DNA of 7,337 nucleotides from Methylophilaceae bacterium UBA5127 (GTDB lineage: Bacteria; Pseudomonadota; Gammaproteobacteria; Burkholderiales; Methylophilaceae): NCBI GenBank assembly GCA_002414145.1, contig DHYP01000059.1, positions 13,873 through 21,209 of the forward strand, in the 5' to 3' direction. Of this stretch, positions 1 through 5,268 are shown in pieces. The first letter of the stretch is position 1, and each line of letters opens with the position of its first letter. Made by a program: the position numbers and the translations under genes. The notes beneath the pieces were generated by a model. It saw nothing but the letters and a program-made list of their open reading frames with translations. It did no database searches and was not told where the DNA came from.

Positions 1-879
1 GGTTTTGCGGTGGTGGCGGGTGAGGTGCGTAACTTGGCGCAACGTTCTGCCAGCGCGGCTAAAGAGATTAAAGAACTGATTACAGATTCTGTCAATAAAA
101 CCACAGAGGGCACCAAGCTGGTTGAAAATGCAGGTTCGACCATGAATGAAGTGGTGACCTCTGTACAGCGTGTCACGGACATCATTAGTGAAATCTCTGC
201 GGCCTCCCAAGAGCAAACCTCAGGAATTAGTCAGGTCAATCAGGCGGTGACCAGCATGGATGAAGCCACACAGCAAAATGCTGCCTTGGTAGAGGAAGCA
301 GCAGCAGCAGCTGAATCTCTGGTTGAGCAGGCCAATCAATTAGCGGATGTAGTCAGTCAGTTTAAGATAGATGGTGGAGGTCACTCTGGAGTTGAAAGTT
401 TTTTAGGTGGCGCAAGAAATGAAAGGCTTGCTAGAAATCCTTCTGTATCCAATAAAAATGTCAAATTCTCTTTTGCAGATGCCGAAAGTGCACATGCTAA
501 GTGGAAGATGAGACTAGTGGAATATATTAATGGGCGCTCTAATGAAAGATTGGATATTAATACCGTTTCATGCGATGACAAATGTGATCTAGGCAAATGG
601 ATTTACAGTAACGCTGCAAAATACAACAGCTCACCTGAGTATCAGGATTTAAAAAAAATGCATGCAGTATTTCACAAAAGTGTAGGTGGCATTGTGGAAC
701 GCGTACAAAAAAATGATAAAGACGGTGCTACCAAACTATTAGGTGGTGACTTTTCAAGTTATTCAAAACAAACAGTCAATGCGATTAGAGAGATGCAGGC
801 CAAGGTTGAGAACCCTAAACAAATGGCTAAGGTGATGAAAACTGGTACGCATGATGCGGATGAGTGGGAAGAGTTTTAG
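1..879 (+). CDS. Methyl-accepting chemotaxis protein with C-terminal CZB domain (5' partial, MCP1)
   Basis: Reading frame 1 is open from the first base to TAG at 877-879, giving 292 visible residues; the true start lies upstream, so internal GTG/ATG codons are not starts. The fragment begins at [17 protein letters not shown], the conserved stretch just after the MCP hairpin tip, and runs through the descending signalling helix, including the C-terminal methylation helix [14 protein letters not shown], to about residue 123. A polar linker leads into a chemoreceptor zinc-binding (CZB) domain at about residues 158-240. Its ligand set is visible as His165 (AHAKWK), Cys195 (KCDLGKW), His221 and His225 (HAVFH). 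The 30/26/4 spacing closely follows the 3His/1Cys pattern known for CZB proteins such as DgcZ. The protein ends in EWEEF, a CheR-tether-type pentapeptide. Known CZB domains sense zinc or oxidants; the ligand here is unknown. Sensor, membrane and HAMP parts cannot be judged. No terminator separates it from MCP2. Confidence 0.96.
   Translation, partial: GFAVVAGEVRNLAQRSASAAKEIKELITDSVNKTTEGTKLVENAGSTMNEVVTSVQRVTDIISEISAASQEQTSGISQVNQAVTSMDEATQQNAALVEEAAAAAESLVEQANQLADVVSQFKIDGGGHSGVESFLGGARNERLARNPSVSNKNVKFSFADAESAHAKWKMRLVEYINGRSNERLDINTVSCDDKCDLGKWIYSNAAKYNSSPEYQDLKKMHAVFHKSVGGIVERVQKNDKDGATKLLGGDFSSYSKQTVNAIREMQAKVENPKQMAKVMKTGTHDADEWEEF
472..720 (+). other. CZB (chemoreceptor zinc-binding) domain coding segment
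   Basis: This is the part of MCP1 that encodes the four-helix CZB domain. The putative zinc ligands are the codons for His165 (493-495), Cys195 (583-585), His221 (661-663) and His225 (673-675). The surrounding motifs HxxWK, CxLGKWIY and HxxFH are typical of the family. A second cysteine, Cys191 (571-573), lies four residues before the ligand cysteine, where many family members have a non-cysteine residue. The domain sits between the signalling helices and the C-terminal pentapeptide, so it is cytoplasmic. Confidence 0.9.
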
Positions 880-940
880 TATAAATACAGTTGAAATTAA
901 CAATAGAAGGTAATGTTTTTTAATCTAATAAATTGATAAA

Positions 941-946
941 AGAGGG
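941..946 (+). promoter_or_regulatory. Ribosome binding site of MCP2
   Basis: AGAGGG ends six bases before ATG 953. An in-frame TAA lies at 947-949, directly between this site and the ATG, so ATG 953 is the earliest possible start for MCP2 and is preferred over Met11. Confidence 0.75.
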
Positions 947-952
947 TAACCC

Positions 953-3640
953 ATGTCAAAAATACAGAAAACCGGTTCAGTCATGCAAAGATTGTTTAAT
1001 CTTAAATTACAGACGCAAACGTTTATAGTGCTTGGAATTATGTCAACAGCGTTTTTAGTCGCTGTATTGTTAGGCAACTACTCGCTGAGTAAGGTGATGG
1101 TGGGTGGTTCAGATTTTGAAGATGTCAACGCGCACAAGGATTTAGCAGCCGATATCCTGCCACCTCCAGCCTATTTACTTGAGGCGTGGAAAGTGAGTCT
1201 GGAAATGTATGCGCGCCAAGATAAACCACTTCAGTCTCTGATAGAAGAAGGCGATGTACTATCAAAGAGTTTTCTTGAGCGCGTTAAATATTGGCCAACA
1301 GTCCACACGGAAATGGCAGATCAGTTAACAAAAGTATTATTGCCGAGTGGTGAAGAATTTATTCGCGTACGGGATACAGAATATATTCCTGCTATTCGCA
1401 GTGGTGACCCAAAACGTATTCATCCTGCATTAAATCACTTGGCTGAAGTCTATGACATTCACCGTAAAGCAGTCGATCAAACAGTGGAGTTAAACAATAA
1501 ACAATATGCGCATTTGACAGAAGTTGAACTGCCAGCACATATTGCAGGAGCGCGCTATAAAACAGCTGGTTTAATCGCAGTAGCAATTATTTTAGTGTTT
1601 ATGGGTATTATTGCAGTGGTCGCCAACGTACGTAGGCAGTTAGGCGGCGAAGCGGCTGAAGCTTTAAAAGTAGCTCAAAATATTGCTGATGGTGAGTTTG
1701 ATAACCATGCTAAAGGCGCTGCTGCTAGCAAACTGAATGTAATCGGTGCATTAAGATTAGCATCTGACACTTTGGTAGAGATTGATCGCGAAATGGCGCG
1801 CATGGAAGAAGAGCATAAACAAGGCAATATTGATGCAAATATCGATATTAGCAAGTTCAAAGGCGCTTACCGTGAGATGGCGATTGGTATCAACCGTATG
1901 GTGGCCAACCACATTGCAGTGATGACTAAATCTACTACTTGCATCAATGCATTGGCCAACGGCGATTTCAAAGCAGAATTAGAACAGTTCCCAGGCAAAT
2001 TAGCTCTAGTCAATCAAGGCGTAGAGGGTTTACGTTATAACGTCAATACCTTGATTTCAGATATGCGTCATATGTCTGAAGAACATCAAAAAGGGAATAT
2101 CAATATCTTCATTGATCCTGAAAAATTTGCAGGGGATTACCGCTTGCTCGCCATTGGCGTGAATGAAATGGTGCAAGAGTATATCGACGAAAACAAAACC
2201 GTGATGGACTGTGTAATGCAGTTTGGTAATGGAGATTTTTCCGCCACCATTAAAGAATATCCAGGTGAAAAGGCCTTTATTAATAAAAGTATTAAGAAAA
2301 TTGGCGGTAACCTCAAAGGTTTAATTGATTCAGTGAACTGGGTGAGCGGTGAACACGAAAAAGGCGAGGTTGATATGACCTTGCGTGATGATATGTTTAA
2401 AGGAGATTTCAGTACCCTTGCTAAGTGCGTCAATAAAATGATCGCTGGCTTACTGGAGATGAATCAAAAATCCATGGCGGTAGTGAAAGAGTTCGGTGAG
2501 GGGAACTTTGACGCACCATTGGAGAAATTCCCAGGTAAAAAAGCCTACATTAACGAAACCATTGAACAAGTGCGTAGCAATTTAAAAGCACTTAACGAAG
2601 ATGCACAAATGTTAGCAGATGCTGCACACGAAGGCCGTGTATCGGTACGCGCAGATGCAAACCGACATTTAGGCGATTACCGTAAGATTGTTGAAGGTAT
2701 GAATGAAACCTTAGACATGATTGTCGAGCCAATTTCTGCGGTCAAAGTGGCAGTAGAAACAATTAGCACTGCTGCCAATGAGATTTCATCAGGTAATAGT
2801 GACCTATCTAGCCGTACTGAACAGCAGGCATCAAGCCTTGAAGAAACGGCAGCCAGCATGGAAGAGCTTGCTTCAACTGTGAAGCAAAATGCGGAAAATG
2901 CTAAACAAGCCAACCAGCTGGCATTGACAGCATCCAGCGTTGCAGTCAAAGGCGGTCAAGTTGTAGGTGAGGTAGTGAGTACAATGAGCGCAATTAATGA
3001 AAGCGCGCAAAAAATTGAAGACATTATCTCTGTGATTGATGGCATTGCCTTCCAAACCAATATTCTTGCTTTAAATGCAGCGGTAGAGGCAGCACGTGCG
3101 GGTGAGCAAGGTCGTGGGTTTGCTGTGGTAGCGGGTGAAGTGCGTAGCCTTGCGCAACGTTCTGCCAGTGCGGCTAAAGAGATTAAAGAACTGATTACTG
3201 ATTCAGTCCATAAAACGACAGAAGGCACCAAGCTGGTTGAAAATGCGGGCAATACCATGAGTGAAGTGGTGACATCAGTACAACGTGTTGCCGACATCAT
3301 TAGTGAAATAGCAGCAGCTTCTTCAGAGCAAACGACTGGTATTGACCAAGTGAACCAAGCGGTGACTAGCATGGATGAAACCACACAGCAAAATGCTGCA
3401 CTGGTGGAACAAGCGGCAGCAGCAGCGGAATCATTGGTTGAACAGGCGAACCAACTTGCTGATGTAGTGAGTGTGTTTAAATTAGATAACTACACTTCAC
3501 AATCGAGTGGTATGAGTAGAAAAAAAGAAGTGAGTATAAGTGTTAAACCTGCAACTTCAGTCAAGCCAGCTGCAAAACCCGTGGCTACAAAAGTCGTGGC
3601 AAGAACGGGTACCGATGATAATGAGTGGGAAGAGTTTTAA
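953..3640 (+). CDS. Poly-HAMP transmembrane methyl-accepting chemotaxis protein (MCP2)
   Basis: This 895-residue inner-membrane chemoreceptor is predicted to control CheA through CheW. Domains in order: a short cytoplasmic N-terminus; TM1 about 21-43; a mainly helical periplasmic sensor about 44-203 with [10 protein letters not shown] (70-79) and [14 protein letters not shown] (139-152); TM2 about 205-225; a classical-position HAMP about 222-276; then seven further HAMP-like units about 286-594 in two alternating types; and the signalling domain about 600-845. The tip [20 protein letters not shown] and its flanks are collinear with the Tsr-like 36-heptad class, with no visible indels. Helix-1 methylation sites Q624, E631 and E638 are intact by alignment with Tsr 297/304/311. 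A flexible Lys/Pro/Ala/Val linker (about 851-884) leads to the pentapeptide EWEEF. The start is fixed by in-frame TAA 947-949 and an AGAGGG site. A strong hairpin follows the stop. The protein is much longer than the roughly 550 residues of classical MCPs because of the HAMP array. The ligand is unknown. Confidence 0.97.
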   Translation: MSKIQKTGSVMQRLFNLKLQTQTFIVLGIMSTAFLVAVLLGNYSLSKVMVGGSDFEDVNAHKDLAADILPPPAYLLEAWKVSLEMYARQDKPLQSLIEEGDVLSKSFLERVKYWPTVHTEMADQLTKVLLPSGEEFIRVRDTEYIPAIRSGDPKRIHPALNHLAEVYDIHRKAVDQTVELNNKQYAHLTEVELPAHIAGARYKTAGLIAVAIILVFMGIIAVVANVRRQLGGEAAEALKVAQNIADGEFDNHAKGAAASKLNVIGALRLASDTLVEIDREMARMEEEHKQGNIDANIDISKFKGAYREMAIGINRMVANHIAVMTKSTTCINALANGDFKAELEQFPGKLALVNQGVEGLRYNVNTLISDMRHMSEEHQKGNINIFIDPEKFAGDYRLLAIGVNEMVQEYIDENKTVMDCVMQFGNGDFSATIKEYPGEKAFINKSIKKIGGNLKGLIDSVNWVSGEHEKGEVDMTLRDDMFKGDFSTLAKCVNKMIAGLLEMNQKSMAVVKEFGEGNFDAPLEKFPGKKAYINETIEQVRSNLKALNEDAQMLADAAHEGRVSVRADANRHLGDYRKIVEGMNETLDMIVEPISAVKVAVETISTAANEISSGNSDLSSRTEQQASSLEETAASMEELASTVKQNAENAKQANQLALTASSVAVKGGQVVGEVVSTMSAINESAQKIEDIISVIDGIAFQTNILALNAAVEAARAGEQGRGFAVVAGEVRSLAQRSASAAKEIKELITDSVHKTTEGTKLVENAGNTMSEVVTSVQRVADIISEIAAASSEQTTGIDQVNQAVTSMDETTQQNAALVEQAAAAAESLVEQANQLADVVSVFKLDNYTSQSSGMSRKKEVSISVKPATSVKPAAKPVATKVVARTGTDDNEWEEF
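1082..1561 (+). other. Periplasmic sensor domain of MCP2
   Basis: Residues 44-203 lie between the two membrane helices. The segment is rich in predicted helix, in keeping with a four-helix-bundle-like ligand-binding domain. It carries the motifs [29 protein letters not shown] and [17 protein letters not shown]3 has the same motifs in the same order. I count about 70% identity over roughly 143 aligned positions, above expectation for MCP sensors, which usually diverge fastest. I cannot assign a named domain family with certainty. Confidence 0.75.
1808..2734 (+). repeat. Seven-unit HAMP-like array in MCP2, 90-residue (270-bp) super-period
   Basis: Two unit types alternate. Type A reads like EEHxKGNIDxxID..KFKGDYR.LA.GVN.MV. 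Type B reads like C..xFGxGDFxAxLExFPGKKAFIN..IE..R.NL. The key Gly residues fall at 291, 337, 381, 427, 471, 517 and 561 (steps 46/44), and the key Asn residues at 314, 354, 404, 444, 494, 534 and 584 (steps 40/50). Type A occurs four times and type B three times, following one classical HAMP after TM2. Alternating canonical and divergent HAMP units are known from poly-HAMP proteins; the assignment here is from pattern alone. Confidence 0.85.
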
Positions 3641-3683
3641 TAGTTTTAGACGGTTGATATCAGCATTTAATTAAAGTAGTTTT

Positions 3684-3725
3684 TAAATAAAATAAGGGCG
3701 ACCTCGGTCGCCCTTATTTTATTTA
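3684..3725 (+). terminator. Strong, probably bidirectional hairpin terminator after MCP2
   Basis: A perfect 20-bp inverted repeat (3684-3703 pairing with 3706-3725) has a GC-rich core GGGCGACC/GGTCGCCC and an A-rich left and T-rich right flank, so a U-tract follows the core stem on either strand. The apical loop is effectively CTCG. It begins 43 bases after the MCP2 stop and should separate the MCP1-MCP2 transcript from the porin gene. Confidence 0.92.
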
Positions 3726-3756
3726 TCTGTATGTTTTTAATGGATTTATTTTAAAA

Positions 3757-3780
3757 ATATTCTTCAGTTTTTCAGAATAT
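3757..3780. repeat. Inverted repeat upstream of the porin gene
   Basis: The 7-bp arms ATATTCT (3757-3763) and AGAATAT (3774-3780) flank a 10-base spacer in the AT-rich gap between the terminator and the porin start. The shape fits a dimeric regulator operator, about 55 bp before the ATG. AT-rich sequence makes such repeats easy to obtain by chance, and no good sigma-70 promoter can be placed with confidence. The rest of the 3641-3835 gap holds only the terminator and the porin ribosome binding site. Confidence 0.3.
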
Positions 3781-3835
3781 AGTCGTAATAAACTTTAGAG
3801 AGTCTAAGTAAACCGTTAGATGATGAGAGCTAAAA

Positions 3836-5122
3836 ATGAATAGGCAAATATTCTTTTATATGGTGATTGTTTTATTAGTACAGACAGGCAATGTGAATGC
3901 TAATCAACAAGCTCAGCAGTCCAATTGGAACGATGGGACTTTGTTGGGGGATTGGCATGGGATAAGAACATCACTTAATAAACAGGGAGTGGAGGTAGTG
4001 CTTACTCATAAAAGTGATGTAATGGCCAATGTTTCAGGTGGGTTAAAACGTGGTGCAACATGGATGGGGCATACTGAAATCAAAATTGATCTTGATCTTG
4101 AGCGGTTGCTTGGGTGGCAGGATGTAGATGCACTTATTGATTATCACAGCGATCTGGGTGGTAAGCTAAACCGTCACTATGTGGGCGGCTTTACGGGTGT
4201 AGACAATATTGAGGTAGCAACCAATACGGCACAGTTCTATCAGGCATGGATGCAAAAGAGCTGGGTAGACGAAGGTTTATCTGTATTAGCTGGGTTATAT
4301 GCGATTGATACGGAATTTTATGTCACGGATTCAACCAGTGTATTTATGCAGTCACCCTATGGTATGGCAAATGAAGTCGCGCAGGCTGGTGTGAATGGGC
4401 CTCCAATATTTCCAGTGGGCGCATTAGCGGTAAGAGTAAAGTATGCTGCACCAGATCATGGTTTTTATGCACAGGCAGCAGTCACTGATGGTGTCCCAGG
4501 CGACCCCAATAATCCACATGGAACACATATTCAATTAGGTCATGGTGATGGAGTACTAACGATTGTCGAGCTAGGCTATATCCCTAAACGCCAAAGTGAA
4601 GAAGGTGAGGGTGAAGCAAATTCAAGTATTGAGATGAATAAAACAGCCATAGGCTTTTGGCGGTTTACTAAACCGATGGACGATTTAGTAGAGACTGACT
4701 TGAGTGGTAATCCAGTACATCGACATAGTCAAGGCGTTTATTTTTTGGTCGAACGTACTTTACTAACCGAGCAGCCCGATGTATCGCAAGGTTTAACAGT
4801 ATTTATGCGATGCGGAATTGCAAGTAAGGATGTGCATCAAGTGGATTGGTCTGGTAGTACTGGTATTCATTATCATGGGCTAATCAGTGGTCGAGATAAC
4901 GATGTTATTGGTTTGGCAGCGACAGTAAATCATGCCAGTGATAAATACCAAACTATCAACAATAGTGCAAGTATAGAAGTAGATTATGAGCTGACTTACT
5001 TAGCCCAAATTAGACCGTGGCTCAGTTTGCAGCCTACGCTTCAGTATTTTGATCATCCTGGTATGGATAGATCAAGCAAAGATGCAACGGTGGTTGGATT
5101 TAGAACGCAAATCAACTTTTAG
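3836..5122 (+). CDS. OprB-family carbohydrate-selective outer-membrane porin
   Basis: The 428-residue product looks like a 16-strand-type outer-membrane barrel of the OprB family, which allows diffusion of sugars and other small solutes. It has a signal peptide (Arg3, hydrophobic core about 5-15, VNA before a likely cut after Ala22). The family hallmark GDWHGIRTSL lies at 38-47. Further family-like stretches are GLYAIDTEFYVTDSTSVFMQ near 153-172, the PVGALAVRVKYAAPDHGFY region at 193-211, QGVYFLVERTLL near 299-310, and a C-terminal block about 382-428 with LTYLAQIRPWLSLQPTLQY. It ends in Phe, as expected for BAM-dependent barrels. An in-frame TGA at 3824-3826 makes ATG 3836 the first possible start, with GAGAG just upstream as a modest ribosome binding site. 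It is flanked by hairpins on both sides, so it is probably a single-gene transcript. Its substrate is not evident; OprB homologues need not be glucose-specific. Confidence 0.93.
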   Translation: MNRQIFFYMVIVLLVQTGNVNANQQAQQSNWNDGTLLGDWHGIRTSLNKQGVEVVLTHKSDVMANVSGGLKRGATWMGHTEIKIDLDLERLLGWQDVDALIDYHSDLGGKLNRHYVGGFTGVDNIEVATNTAQFYQAWMQKSWVDEGLSVLAGLYAIDTEFYVTDSTSVFMQSPYGMANEVAQAGVNGPPIFPVGALAVRVKYAAPDHGFYAQAAVTDGVPGDPNNPHGTHIQLGHGDGVLTIVELGYIPKRQSEEGEGEANSSIEMNKTAIGFWRFTKPMDDLVETDLSGNPVHRHSQGVYFLVERTLLTEQPDVSQGLTVFMRCGIASKDVHQVDWSGSTGIHYHGLISGRDNDVIGLAATVNHASDKYQTINNSASIEVDYELTYLAQIRPWLSLQPTLQYFDHPGMDRSSKDATVVGFRTQINF

Positions 5123-5150
5123 CTTGTAATCAATCAAATGGGAGCTAATT

Positions 5151-5168
5151 GAGGGGTTTTTACCCTTT
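5151..5168 (+). terminator. Weak hairpin terminator after the porin gene
   Basis: GAGGGGT pairs with ACCCTTT across a TTTT loop, using two G-U pairs, 28 bases after the porin stop and running into a T-rich stretch. The stem is short, so termination may be partial. Confidence 0.45.
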
Positions 5169-5177
5169 TACTTTCTA

Positions 5178-5194
5178 ATATCAATTTTTGATAT
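5178..5194. repeat. Perfect small palindrome upstream of MCP3
   Basis: ATATCAA and TTGATAT are perfect 7-bp arms around a TTT spacer, 74 bases before the MCP3 start. It could be an operator or a minor hairpin. The sequence is AT-rich, so chance is a real alternative. No clear sigma-28 (chemotaxis-type) or sigma-54 promoter is visible in the 5123-5268 gap. Confidence 0.3.
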
Positions 5195-5257
5195 GTAATG
5201 CAAAATGTGAGTGCTGGATAAGATTTTAATGATTTGGCATAGATTAACTTAAAACGC

Positions 5258-5262
5258 AGGGA
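5258..5262 (+). promoter_or_regulatory. Ribosome binding site of MCP3
   Basis: AGGGA lies six bases before ATG 5269. The nearest upstream in-frame stop is TAA at 5245-5247, with no other ATG between them, so this site fixes the start of MCP3. Confidence 0.8.
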
Positions 5263-5268
5263 CAAGAT

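Noticed and set aside
880..952. Promoter for MCP2 in the MCP1-MCP2 gap (TTGAAA at 891-896)
   Set aside because: No acceptable -10 element sits at 16-18 bases from it, and the gap is AT-rich. Co-transcription with MCP1 is equally likely, since no terminator is present.
1808..2734. CRISPR-like or satellite DNA from the 270-bp periodicity
   Set aside because: The repeat exists at protein level only; DNA copies are diverged, in frame, and show codon-level variation, so this is internal domain duplication in a coding gene.
2956..3384. 142-codon open frame on the minus strand inside MCP2
   Set aside because: It lies entirely antisense to the strongly conserved signalling domain, has low-complexity Ser/Ala/Thr-rich sequence, and shows no recognisable domain. 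It is a shadow of codon bias in the real gene.
5195..5268. Sigma-54 or sigma-28 promoter upstream of MCP3 (TGGCATAGATTAACTT)
   Set aside because: The TGGCA is not followed by a proper TTGC element, and no TAAA plus GCCGATAA pair is present. A TAAGAT at 5219-5224 has no convincing -35 partner.
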